This document shows, piece by piece, positions 32,629-44,527 of a stretch of DNA of 64,000 bases. A program made the position numbers and the translations under genes. Position 1 is the stretch's first letter, and each line of letters opens with the position of its first letter. Source of the DNA: Cyathus striatus (taxonomy: Eukaryota > Basidiomycota > Agaricomycetes > Agaricales > Nidulariaceae); NCBI GenBank assembly GCA_025738555.1, contig JAOVFP010000023.1:1178001-1242000 (forward strand). Direction: 5' to 3'. The notes under the pieces were generated by a model that worked only from the letters and a program-made list of their open reading frames with translations, was not told the origin of the DNA and made no database searches.

Positions 32629-34893
32629 ATGTCTGATAAACCCACTATTTCTGGAAAGGAGGTCGCGAAACATAATTCGAGGGATAGCTGTTGGATTATT
32701 GTTCATGGTGAGCTTGGTTATCTTGTAGAGGGGGAGTTTACGAATTACGGAACGCGACGTAGGAAACGTTTATGATGTTACGGAGTTCCTTGATGGTAAG
32801 TACTTTCTATCAACCTCTGAGATCAGGTTTATGGCGTATGTGACTCTCAGACCATCCCGGTATGGACGACCCATTCTCTACTTTATACTACCAGCTCAAC
32901 TATCTCTAGGCGGAAGCAAAATTATCCTGAAATACGCAGGAAAGGATGCTACGTATGTCACAATTATCCTTTACCACCTCATGCTCAATTCCTATGAAGA
33001 CAAGAATATGAACCTATCCATCCCCCAGACGCAATAACGACCGATCTTCCACCCGAGAAACAGTACGTATCTTCTCTCAACCAATGAAACCACATGCTCA
33101 GCAACATGCAGTTTAGGCCCCGTAGACATGGGCACCGTAGAGAAAGTCGAAGTCAAAATCACAGACGAGGAAAAGGCTCGACTGGAGCGCGTAGCCAACC
33201 GGCCTGCGCTCAGCGAGATACTCAATTTACACGACTTTGAGGTACGTCTCATCATACTCCGAAGAACCACATATAACACGCCCGATAGGCAATAGCAAGA
33301 CAGGTAATGCAAGAAAAAGCCTGGGCGTACTACTCCTCCGCTGCAGATGACGAAATTACAAACCGCGAAAACCACGCGGCGTACCACCGTATCTGGTTCC
33401 GACCTCGCGTTCTAAGAAATGTCACGAATGTGGACTGGTCTACGAAGATATTGGGGCATAAGAGCGGCATGCCAGTTTATATTGTACGTTTTGGTGGTTA
33501 TTTTTAGATTTCGTGTATTCAGGGATGGATGGTAGACGGCTACTGCTCTGGGAAAACTGGGACATCCGGATGGGGAGTTGAATCTTACGAAAGCGGCTGC
33601 GAAGCATGGTGTTATACAGATGGTAAGCTAGAGGTTATATTACTGTATGCCATATTAATATCCATGCAGATCCCTACACTTGCGTCGTGTTCGTTCGATG
33701 AGATTGTCGATGCTGCTCAGTCGGGCCAAGTTCAGTTCTTGCAATTGTAAGTGATATCGAGGGTTTCCATTGCATGTCCTTACTCTCACATGATAGATAT
33801 GTGAACAAAGACCGAGCAGTTACGAAACGTATCGTGCAACACGCTGAGAAACGAGGAATTAAAGGCCTTTTCATCACCGTAGACGCACCTCAGCTTGGAC
33901 GTCGCGAGAAGGTATGCTTAGCCCCTCCATTTTTGTTACCCGTTCTCACGGGCAAACATAGGACATGCGCCAGAAATTCGACGCAGAAGATCCTTCAGAA
34001 GTCAAGAAAAGTGGCTCCGATGGCGTCGACAGGTCGCAAGGTGCTGCACGAGCTATTAGTGTATGTTTCTCGTCATTCAGGTCCCCACCCAGTACTGATA
34101 CCCGCCTAGTCGTTCATTGACCCCGGCTTGCAATGGAAGGACCTGGACTGGTTCAAGAGCATCACAAAAAGTACGCTCACTCTCTCGATCTATCCATATA
34201 CTCACCCCTTCTGTCTTGCAGTGCCCCTCATCCTCAAAGGCGTACAGTGCTGGGAAGATGCACTACAAGCCTACGACGTAGGCCTAGCCGGCGTAGTCCT
34301 GTCGAACCACGGCGGGCGCCAACTGGACTTTGCCCGGTCCGGCATCGAAGTGCTGGTGGAAGTCGTGGAGAAGTTGGGTGAGAAACGGGGGCTCAAGTTC
34401 CCTAATGAAAAGTTCCAGATTTTCGTGGATGGAGGAGTGAGAAGGGCGACAGATGTGTTGAAGGCTGTTGCGTTGGGTGCTACTGCTGGTAAGTGGTTTT
34501 AGTTTGGATAAATCAAGGTACTAATGGGAGTAGTGGGCGTTGGTCGACCGTTCCTTTACGCGTTTTCGTCATATGGATTTGAGGGAGTGGATAAGGCGCT
34601 TCAGATTTTGCATGCAAGTACAACTTGGTCTTCTTCTTTTCTGCGTCTGACATTGCACAGGATGAATTCGAGATGAACCTCCGTCTGCTAGGTGCACCGA
34701 CGATCAAGGACGTCGTCCCTGATATGGTGGATGCGTCGAATATCAGCTCGCATATTGTTGCTGTTCCTGGAGATCGTTTGTATGATAGTAATTGTGAGCG
34801 TTCCACTTTCAAAAGACAGGCATTGTACTGATGGCATGGTTAGATGAAAGCATGCAGCATGTGAAGCTTAGGGAGTTGAAGAGTAAGATGTGA
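32629..34893 (+). CDS. Cytochrome b5-FMN 2-hydroxyacid dehydrogenase (flavocytochrome b2 type), copy 2
   Basis: Sixteen exons (32629-32707, 32763-32795, 32851-32859, 32910-32952, 33000-33062, 33112-33241, 33289-33483, 33536-33622, 33670-33746, 33797-33911, 33962-34060, 34110-34170, 34222-34488, 34534-34613, 34661-34793, 34844-34893) give 506 residues. The domain order equals copy 1: heme domain with HPGGSKIILKYAGKDAT, FMN barrel with RIWFRPRVL, SNHGGRQLD and DGGVRRATDVLKA. A 9-nt exon (32851-32859) encodes the His-Pro of the heme motif; copy 1 has no intron at this point. The intron 34614-34660 is GC-AG. There is no presequence. Candidate reactions are glyoxylate to oxalate or L-lactate to pyruvate with cytochrome c as acceptor. 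The choice between them is open. Confidence 0.88.
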
Positions 34894-34902
34894 TGGACAG
34901 TA

Positions 34903-35706
34903 TTACAGTAACTCTTCGTGTACATTAAAGTATCTATACCACTCTATCAGATACTTTTTCGAACGCTGGGTTGGAGAGACATACCTAGCAACAGTGCCGA
35001 CCTCTCTACACTTTCCTTCACCATTCTGCTCCCACTTGACGATCCAGCGGCCAAGAACGCGGCCGTCCTTGTCGAATGTCTCTGCGATGGTTTCTTCTTG
35101 GCCGGCAAGCGAAGCACTGTCCTTGTTAGGGGGCAGAGATATGGTGTCTGCGAGTTCCCATTTTGCAAAGGGGCGACGTGTTTCGATTAAAAAGTAGGGG
35201 TCGTAGACCTAGTTGTGTGAGAATGTGACAGGGAATGGAGAGAGGGAGAGAGATACCTTGGTAACTCTGGGATGCAGAAGCAACGTCAGGGTAGTCATTT
35301 CGAGTGTCTCGGCGGTGCCTTGAGGATCAGAGGGTATGCGCTTCAGCGTTGTGACATAGGGCTTGCCGCACCAGCCGACCATGGCTGTACTTATTCCTGA
35401 AGAGCCGATGGCTATTGAGGCGAGGGCAAAGCGTGCAGAGAGGGGGAGATTGGACTCTATGAGGAACATGAAGGGGGCGAGGGTGAAGGAGAGGGAGAGG
35501 GAGGCGAGGGAGAAGACCTTGAGACGACGGAAGGTGGGGGCGAGCGGGCCAAGATAGGGCGTGGGCTGGTCGACAGTTGCAGCGTCATTTCTGGGGCGGG
35601 AGAGGGAGAAGGGCCGGGCGAGCGGGCCGAGGCGGGGGGAGAGGTAGCGGAGAGCTGGGACGAGGCGGGTGGAGAGGAGCGGACGTCTGCAGAGGAGGAG
35701 ATGCAT
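34903..35706 (-). CDS. TMEM70/TMEM186-like mitochondrial inner-membrane protein
   Basis: Two exons (35706-35257, 35208-34903) encode 251 residues. The first 40 residues are rich in Arg, Leu and Ser without acids (RRPLLSTRLVPALRYLSPR), as in a mitochondrial presequence. Two close hydrophobic segments follow (about 61-80 and 92-108) with a short loop, then a soluble C-terminal half (WELADTISLPP, GRWIVKWEQ). This hairpin layout fits the TMEM70/TMEM186/TMEM223 group, some of which help assemble respiratory complexes. The family call is by topology and weak local similarity, so it is tentative. The stop codon is only 9 bp from that of the convergent flavocytochrome 2. Confidence 0.55.
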
Positions 35707-35833
35707 GGTGGCCAGGAGAGGGAGAGACCTCAGACAGTGAAATGCGTCGGATCCGGATATGGAAATGACGCGTGCGGCCGGCGGACCAATGAAATTGAGC
35801 TAATTAATTGAGTGGTCAATCTCAGTCTGCTTC

Positions 35834-37448
35834 ATGTCCACCCTCGTCCAGCTCCCCGCCGACTTGCTCCTCCTCGTCCTCGCAGACTGCAGTCTCGCCG
35901 ACATCTTCGCCTTCTCCGCCGTAAGCCCCGTTTGCATTATTTATTTATTTAATATTCCCCTTATCTTTCTCAGGTCTGCCATTCCTTCCGCTCCCTTTCC
36001 CTTGTCCGCAGTCTCTGGATAACTGTCCTCACTCGCACCCGCTGCATACATCCCATCCCCATCCCAACCCATCAAGACCTCACCACCCTCTCCCTCAACC
36101 ACCTCCGCTCCTTGGCCCTCCACACCCTTCGTCTCCACCGCAACCTCTCCCTGCCAGAGCCAAAGATCATCGGTCCCATAAAAAGCGTCCAGCTAGACGC
36201 CAATTTGGATCTCGTCTTCCAGATTCCCGGCACTGAGCTCTATCTCTTCCACTGTCGCGCCTCGGGCTCCGTCGTCTGCTGGGATGTTGGTCTCGGGAGG
36301 GCCGTCACCAAGCCCCTGCACGTTGGCAACCGTGTCTTGGACGTGTCCCCTGGCGAAGATCTCCCAGGCATGTTCTCCATGAGCTGCCTGCTCCAGAGAA
36401 TCGATGACGCTGGAATCTGGTGAGTAACCCCCTCATGTCCAAAGTATGCTACTGATGACCATCGCAGGGACTCACTTGTAGTCCTACGCGTCTCCTACGC
36501 AGACCGCACCAACGTCCAAATAGACCTCACCTTCCAGCAAGGGTTCGCCAGCAGCAACTTCCACTGGGCCGTCTTCATGAACTCCGAGATCGTCGGCGTC
36601 CTCCGCATCCCACGCAACCTCCTGCCAGACACCCGCATCGCCATCGTCGCGTTCAACAGATTCACCCACAAACACGTTACCATCGACACTGATATTCCCT
36701 ACGACGTAAGTTCACCCCATCCACCATTCCATCTATATATAACACCCATCAGGAGCGCCCGCTGGTCGGCCACTCAGGCAGTTCGTCCTACGGCAACGAC
36801 GTCTTCATTCTCATCGAATGCGAGGACCTTTCCTTCCGCTACAGATGTCCCGCCTCTCTTCTCCCATATCGCTCCAATCCCAACTGCCCCGTCGACAGTT
36901 GCCTCAACCTCGGTGACATCCCGCGAATAGGCTGGGGCACCCCCCTTCCCGGCCGCATGCGATATTCCCAAGTCGGCCCCCTAAGCGCAGATCCAGCCTA
37001 TGGTGTCCCCGCTGTCTCTCTGCACCGCATACAACCATGGGAAAACCAGCAAGAGGAGGATGAGGGTGCCAGTAAACCACAAATGCATATACGGTTCTGG
37101 ACAAGGAGCGATAAGGAGGAGGGGTTTGCCCATTCCCCCCCCACCATCGTTCCCGTGTGTTTTATTAATATTCCGGGGGACCTCTGGAGCTCTGCCTCCC
37201 ACACTTGGCAACTTATGTTGCTGCCACATTCCGGAAGGCAGGTGTTATTGGTTGTCAAAGATGATGAGGAAATCAAGTTGTTACTGGTTAGATTGCAGAC
37301 CGAAAAAAAAACTGCTACAGTACATCGGTTGAATGTACCTTCGTTTATTGGGATGGACCATGTCTATGGGCTTTCACTGGATGATCACAGGGGCGTTGTG
37401 ACTCTACTGGATACAAGAGGATTTTTATTTGCTATACCCTACGCCTGA
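35834..37448 (+). CDS. F-box-like protein (paralogue of the gene at 40723)
   Basis: Four exons (35834-35920, 35974-36419, 36468-36705, 36753-37448) give 488 residues. The N-terminus has an F-box (LVQLPADLLLLVLADC, then VCHSFRSLSLVRSLW) interrupted by the first intron. The long rest is a strand-rich region of the type found after F-boxes in mushroom genomes (FQIPGTELYLFHC, VCWDVG, GLSLDDHRGVVTLLDTRG), maybe a degenerate beta-propeller. It shares exon sizes (446 nt for exon 2) and motifs with the gene at 40723. The cullin-4 gene sits between the two. The likely role is a substrate receptor of a cullin ligase; the target is unknown. Confidence 0.72.
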
Positions 37449-37491
37449 TATATTTATGTGTAATATTTATTGTTGTAGAGTAATGTATTAT

Positions 37492-40418
37492 CTACGCCAC
37501 GTACAAAAATTTATTCCTATCTCCTTTACTCCTCTCCAGATAATCGCTTTCCACGAGCGAGTCGATCCGTTTCTTGATCACATCAACCGACGGCACAAAG
37601 TGGTTCTTTACAGCATCGATCGTAGCTGCCTTCAGTTGCTCATACGTGAGCTCCTTCTTGGCCTTCATAATCCGTACAATTGCAGCATCGAGGTAGTGTT
37701 TCCTGTCTCCCTCAATTGATATATTCGTGCGCCGAGATTCTTCGGGCTGCAGAGGGGTGAGTAAAACGAAAGCAATAAACAGAGAGGAGACGTACCGATA
37801 CTTTGGCTTGAATAGAGTTGATGTGCACTTTGGCTCGCTCGTCTTCAAAATCCGCGTTGAACCTGAACATGTCATCATCATTCACGTTTCGTCCCGATGG
37901 GAATTTCTTCAGTACTTTCTTCTTCCCGCATGCTAGGCTTTGTAGTGTCCGTCGCAATTCTCCGTCCTCTGCACATGGTTAGTATCAGATCCTTAGAATG
38001 TCACGCCACTTACCCATTCTAGTCTGAGCTAGGATTTCTTTGAAAGGCATTTCTGGCGACTCGTTGAAAAGAAGCAGCACAACTGCCTGGTACAAGCTGA
38101 CTGATAACTCTTTTATACCTTCTATGAACCTCGCTTTAAGCGTGGCGGTGCCTAGCGCATGGTCCCAGTACAGAACATGCCCTGAATGCTTTTCTTTGTA
38201 CTGTGCTGCGTACTTCGATAGCTCATGTTGCATCTACAAGAATATCAGCGTTGAAATTTGTACGAAGAAAATGGCTTACATTCGGAGGTAAATCAATACT
38301 AGTATCTCTGACCGTAAAGGGCCAAGCGCTGCGCTGAAGCACCATAACATGCAACTTCCTGCTAGGATCATCCTCGGCAAGTTTGGAATGATACTCTTTC
38401 ATCATCTCCCTCGATAGCGCAAGGTCCTTGAACATATCTTCTCCCATTCCAAATTCAGGATCATACTCTGCATACCAATCAGCTACATAGAATCCTCGCT
38501 GAATAAACGAACTCACTCTCTTTCAGCTTCTTCAACATCGCAGCCTCAAAATCGTCTGACGCGCTCTTCTCCAACAACAACCGTTTAGCAAGAGAACGAT
38601 GATAGAATGTCCTAAACACGTCTTTATCATCGGTAAACCGGTACAACGCCAACGCAGCGTCCAACATAGACTCAAACTCCACATCAGTCATCGCACCCTG
38701 CCCCTTCCGCATGAGCTTATCCAGGTGTTTGGCGATCATCTCGGCAGGCTTGTTGCGCCGCGCTTTGAAGCCCATGGTGAATGCGTCTGTGAGGGCGTAA
38801 ATGAACTCCTGGTTTGGAACTTTGCATGATGTGCTGGTGGATGCGCCGTGATTGTTGTGGTTGTTGGTTGTGCTGGGAGCCGCAGGCTTCTCATCAACAA
38901 AGACGGCAGCAATGGCTTTATCGGCAAAGGCTTTGAGAGCTAGAAGACGAGGGACCATTTCGTCATCTTTGCTCTCGTCGGCGACAATTTTCTGTACTAA
39001 AAACTGTGGAATTGTTAGAGCTGGTCGTGTAGAGACTTATATAACTCGTACTCGAATGTGTTTTCTGAATACATCACAAAGAATCTTGGTGCCTTCGACC
39101 CGACTGAAGAGGGAATACAAGGTATCCAAGTTATCGAGATCCCTCTCGTCCATATATGGACCGAGAGCTGTATATTGATAAGTAGATGATGGAGCTAAGC
39201 CGTGAAAGAGACTTACTTTCACCAACCCACTCAAGTCTACCATTCCACAAGGACCGCTCGGTGACCTTCCTCACAAAGGCCCAACTACCAACAGGTAGCA
39301 CTGCCTGACTTCTCTGATTCTCTTCTTTGATTCTCTGTTTGACATGAGAAAGGAACTCCTTAGGATGGTCTCTGAGTGACTTCCCCAACTCAGCAGACTC
39401 TTCTTCGTAGAAAGCACGCGTAATCTCGGCGTAATAATGCTCAAAGGGGGCATATTGTTGGTGGGTATGCAGCTGTTGGACAAGACTGGGTATGATGTCT
39501 CGCTGATCGTGTTCGAGTCTAGAGTGGAGACGTCAGCGTCTCCTATAAGTGTATAAAAGACCAAAAGGACCTCATTGTACGTTCCCATGTTACCCAATCT
39601 TTAACATCTTCTCTTAGGTTCTCGGCGATCGTTGGGTGTTCGAAGACGCGGACGCTGAATTGGAGGAATGCCAGATTACTAGCGGCACATGTTAGAAAGT
39701 AAAAGATACGGATAAAAGATGAAACATACTGAATGGATTTCAGCCCTTTGGTATCTTTAACGTATACTTGGTCTAAGTAAGTCAAGAGTGATTGGAGAAG
39801 AGCCTGCCCATCATCAATCAACTGCCCGAGATAAAACGAAGATGATATCACTTACGACTTGCTTCCCAAACCACTTAGACGTCGCGATGAAATAGGTTAA
39901 GCGTGGGACACCAGTGTTTGTACAAGCCGCCAGGTCCTTTGCGAGGCGATCAACGCAGCGCTCAACTTCAATCTTCAGAGTGCCGTAGAGTCCTTCCCCG
40001 CTGCCTACTTCAGTTACAATTGTGCGGCATGCAGAATAGATAGCTTCGTAGCTCCACGGAGGCGGTGTCGTTGATTGCCTATCAAGAATAACGCGAATAG
40101 ATCGTTGAAGGAGTGCGAGCTGATCACGTCCTTCCACGGGTGTTTTCACTGCGGGGGGATGATCAACTTTGTTTTGTACATGATGGGTAGCGCAACTATA
40201 CCGTAATCTCCGTCGATGTGTATTGTTATAGGGCCGGGGGTCTTGTTGGGCACAGACCTGTATCTGGAAGCAGAAGCAGAATCAGAGTCGGCGTGCAACC
40301 GAGCTACTTTGTGGCGAGGAGAAGCCGACCCATCATCGATTTGCACCACTGAGGTGCGCAGTTGAGTGAGACCTTTGGAGGTCTTTGGGAGAGTTAAAAG
40401 TGAAACGAGGCTTGTCAT
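37492..40418 (-). CDS. CUL4: Cullin-4, ubiquitin ligase scaffold
   Basis: Eleven exons (40418-40202, 40148-39856, 39803-39730, 39678-39571, 39518-39217, 39167-39052, 39003-38517, 38467-38280, 38233-38014, 37968-37796, 37746-37492) give 810 residues. It is the scaffold of CRL4 ligases, which bind DDB1 at the N-terminus and Rbx1 at the C-terminal cullin homology domain. Diagnostic stretches are KRLLLEKSASDDFEAAMLKK, ELRRTLQSLACGK and the neddylation motif IVRIMK (Lys about 754), ending in YVA. The match to RRTLQSLACGK and the N-terminal repeats favours Cul4 over Cul1 or Cul3. The in-frame ATG at 40505 would add 29 residues. I prefer 40418, but the start is not certain. Confidence 0.88.
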
Positions 40419-40722
40419 GTCGGACGACGAGACGAGGGATGAGAAAGGCTGAGAGGACGGGGGTGATATGATGCACGTGAAGCATGGTTTCAGCTGCTGC
40501 AGCACACTCGATTATAATTTATATTGAGGATAATTGCGAGATAATTGATGAAATGAAGACATGATAGATTATATATTATAATAACATTGTATAAATATAA
40601 CGTGCAGAACGATACACGGTCGGAGGCAGAATGAGCGCTTGTCCAGGTTCTATGACTCCTCTCAGCTACGATTTGCATTATTCCCCATATCCACGATATC
40701 TCTTTCCTTGCACTCATGCATC
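40419..40722. promoter_or_regulatory. Divergent promoter of cullin-4 and F-box-like gene
   Basis: 304 bp, AT-rich around 40520-40600, between two outward-facing genes. No specific motif was assigned. Confidence 0.45.
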
Positions 40723-42413
40723 ATGCTTCTAGCTGAGCTCCCCGAAGACATTCTGATTTCTATTATATACCAGTGCGACCTCCAGACCCTAATTCATCTC
40801 ACTTCCGTTCGTCTCTCCTCCTCTTCCATCCCGTCTCACACGTAACCTAACCTTATCATCCTCCAGGTCTGCACCCGTCTCCGCGCCATCTCCAACATCC
40901 GCGTTGTCTGGATCCACGCCCTTTACTCTACACGCCTCACTCGCGCCATCGCATGTCCCTCCCATACCCTGCTTTCCTCATACCCGCTCGCCGCCCTCAT
41001 ACGCATAGCACGCCGCACCCTTCTCCTAAGTCAAAACTGGTCCCAGCCGACCCCACGAATATATGGCTCCGTCAAGTCGATCAACTTCCCTTCCAAGCTT
41101 GATATCATATTCCGAATCCCAGGCACTCACTTGTGCCTTATGCATTCCCCTAAGGAGGGAACCATGTGCTGCTGGGATATCCTCAAAGGGAGCGAAGTTT
41201 CCAATACCGTGTTCGTGGCCAAGGAAATTTTGGAGGCGTCTCATGGGAGAGACGAGCCGGGGAGGTATTCAAGAGCTCTTCTGGCAGGCATTGAGGCGCT
41301 GTGGCTTCCTTCGTGAGTGTTTCTCTCCTCCTAATCCGTGTCTTAATTATTGAATCAAGTCTTTATTATTAAACTGGATAGAAGCGACTTGGCACTGATA
41401 ATTGTAACTGTATCCTACGATGATAACGAAGTCCGACTCGAAGTTTCCTTCCAACAATCATGCGACTTGCCACTCCTTCACTACTGTCGTATATTCCTCC
41501 ATCAAGACGTTCTTGGTGTCCTAAGGAGTGACTTATCAACCGAAGATGCCGTGCTCGAAATAGTCGCGTTTAACACCTCATCTCGCGCGTGTTCTATCAT
41601 AATAACTGATATACCATCATGGGTTAGTGGACTTCATCCTATTTCCCTTGTGCAGAGTACTCAACGTGTTAGTGACAGCGCACCATAATGAACTTTGAAT
41701 CCCAGGTCGACGTAGTCTTTACACGGACCAACATGCTTCTCCTCTTTGAACAAACTGACAAAAAACGATATTATCGCTGTCCGCTTTCGCTTCTTCCCTT
41801 CGGGACCGACGAGTCGTCTGTTCAAACTTTATTCTGTGTCGATAAGCCGGGATATAGCTACACAGAAGAATATACCGTCGGTCCCGGAGTTAGCTACTTG
41901 CCGGAAGGTATTTTAGGTTCCGATCCGATCTATGGGATTCTCGCTGCGTCAGTCGTCTCGGTGAATGATCCCATGGGACCTAGAATATTGATCAAGTTCT
42001 GGGGATTGGATAGGGAAAAGGACATCGAGGAGGAGCGGAGAGAACTGGAAAGTAAATACTGCATCTCCAATGATAGTGAAAGAACCAGCAGTCAATCAGA
42101 TCCAAAGGCCCACTTTCCATTGACCGAAACCACTCTCCATATTTCCGGAGAGCTGCAGCAGTGGTCCGATTGGCTTCCGTTCAAGTTGGCACATGGCGGA
42201 CAAGACATGGTACTGGTTGTAACAAGAAACAAGGAGACATTTCTCCAACTCGTCAGGTTCTACCCTATAACGAAACAGACAACAGTTCACGATTTAGGGC
42301 TACCGTGCCCTGTGGAAACGAAACATATTGAGGGTATTTCATTGGATGAGCATCTGGGTGTGGTTACACTTGTAGATCGGTTGGGTTCGCTTTACGCAAT
42401 TTCATTTGCATAG
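40723..42413 (+). CDS. F-box-like protein (paralogue of the gene at 35834)
   Basis: Four exons (40723-40806, 40867-41312, 41382-41622, 41706-42413) give 492 residues. The F-box starts at LLAELPEDILISIIYQC and continues after intron 1 with VCTRLRAISNIRVVW. Corresponding segments with the paralogue are FRIPGTHLCLMHS, CCWDI, RCPLSLLPF and GISLDEHLGVVTLVDRLGS. The equal length of exon 2 (446 nt) and equal intron phases show a duplication. The donor of intron 1 (GTTCGT) is weak. It is transcribed away from cullin-4. Receptor function for a cullin ligase is inferred. Confidence 0.72.
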
Positions 42414-42770
42414 CTTCGGTACGGCGGTGGAAATCTTCAACATTTATTGTACAGACTTAACTAATGGACAACTTGTACTATGTATGGGTATTACATATGT
42501 GTATTTATACGGAGGATAGATAGATTCTGTGTATGGTCTGACCTGAACTAACAATATAAGGATTAGAATGCCAGTAAGAAAATCAGAGACAAAATATCCA
42601 TTCGAGCATATTGAAATGCACATCAGGACTTGACTTGTAGGTATAACATTCATTCTAATACAATCTGAAAGTATTACTCACCGAACAGCAATAAGCATAC
42701 ATGAAGTATGCATAGTTCAACAAAGCAACCAAAATTAAAGAAAAATGAAGGCAAGGCCTGAAAGACGGTA
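42414..42770. other. Convergent spacer
   Basis: 357 bp between the 3' ends of the F-box-like gene and dynactin subunit 5. AT-rich, as expected for two 3' untranslated regions. Nothing else was seen. Confidence 0.4.
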
Positions 42771-43584
42771 CTAAGGTCGCGTTTCAAGAGGTTGAAATCG
42801 GGTATAGTATTGTTTTGTTTGGGATTCTACAATGTCTTGTGTAGTTTCAGGAAGATCCTCTATGAACTGTCCTGGTAGTTTATGTTAGTTCTGAATGGCT
42901 TCATATATGTCAAGTAAAAGAACAACCAGGTGACCCAACGAACAATGCTAACGCAGGGACAACCGTGTTGGGGGGTATAACTGTCCCGTCGGCAATTTTG
43001 GCGCAGTCTTTTATTATAGTGAATTTTCCCTTCGTGATAATCCCTATGAGATAGGTATGCGCGTGTTTTATAGGAGAAAATGCGTACAATAATACAGTTC
43101 TTGCCAATCTCGACATGATTCCCGATGGTGGCAGCTTCTACGACGGTATTCGCACCTATGTGCACATAGTCTCCAATTTTCATAGGATAGTAATTAAAGT
43201 TCCCCCGATAGGTCTTATACGGAGGCCTATACTCAGAAGAAGATGAAAACAGAGAACGAATCAGTATCCAATCAACAACGATGAAAGGACTACAGACCGC
43301 ATAACACATCCCTCACCCACCAAGCAATATCTCCCCAGTGAAATCACCACAGCATGACCTGGACCTGTACGTCTTAGGTCCCCGCGGATTATCGCCCCAC
43401 TTGATATTATAGTTTTACCGCCTAGGATGATGTTCTGGGGCCCGGCGATAGTTGCGCGACGGGAGACTTTGTTGCCTGTGTCCTAAGGGAAAGACGCGCC
43501 GTGAGAAGAGGTGATGTATAGAAGAAAGAGAGCGTATACGGTTTCGATGAATTCGGACTTGGAGTAGTATATTGGTGGTTCCAT
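42771..43584 (-). CDS. Dynactin subunit 5 (p25)
   Basis: Five exons (43584-43540, 43482-43298, 43226-43088, 43029-42927, 42871-42771) give 190 residues, close to the usual length of about 180-190. p25 is part of the pointed-end complex of dynactin, the dynein cofactor for retrograde transport of endosomes and nuclei along microtubules. The sequence shows the left-handed beta-helix pattern of hexapeptide repeats ([38 protein letters not shown]) and family motifs [31 protein letters not shown] and a C-terminal YYTRFQPL. For intron 3 I chose the acceptor at 43030 because it alone keeps frame and gives [13 protein letters not shown]. Confidence 0.9.
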
Positions 43585-44527
43585 GGTTAGAAGGGGAGAT
43601 GTAGTACAAAGCGAAGGAGTTGTCGCGCTTGAACAGGCAATCGGGCGAGTGCCAAATTTAGAACACTAGCCAGTTGGCACTGGTGCCGCATGTCGGACAG
43701 GCTTATTTCAAACCAATTTCCGTCATGGCCAGGTTGATGACATAGATCTTTCTTATGCATTCTTATGTAAATAATAATATAGAACCAACGTAGAACCAAC
43801 TAAAATGAGAGTCGTACAATGTAGTATGTCTCTGATGATTGATCTCAGAGTCTCAGAGTCTCATGATGTGTGTGTCGATATTTGTTCACGTACTGTTCGG
43901 TGTGGGCGGAGTTGCCTTCACCTCTTCGCCGTTCCGCCACTGCCTTCATTGACTTCGCTTGCAGTCTTTGCAGCAACTTAGCAGTCAACTCGATATCTAT
44001 GCTGGATATCTTTGTAGGCTTAACAAATCGAGGATAGGAACTCGCATCACTCAACATTACTTACAATCCATTTTACAAAGTGCCGATAATTCCTCTACTC
44101 TTCTCTGCACTCCCCGCCAACTCCCCGCAATATCATTACTTGAACGTTTGAAGTTTTAATACTCGATGTATCTCCGTCGAGTGCAGTTTTATCATGTTGT
44201 TCTAGACATCTATTCTTGCTGGAAACTTACAAAACGCACTCTGATGTTATGCACTTGCACTCCTCTTCTTGTACTTATTGGACAGAGTCGAGACGATGAT
44301 CAGCGTGTTTCACTGGCTAGGCCATGGCCACATGTTGCACGTTGGAACCCGGGCTATACCGATCGAGCCAGTGCTCAGCCTTCTGCTAACTTTAGAAAGC
44401 CTTTCCACCCTCAGAATAATGTTCACGAACACTGCAACGCGTCACATCTCCAGACGGTCTGGAAAAAAATACATACATCGCCTCACAAGCATCTCCACTT
44501 TTAATTTCGAGGATATGCTGTATGCAT

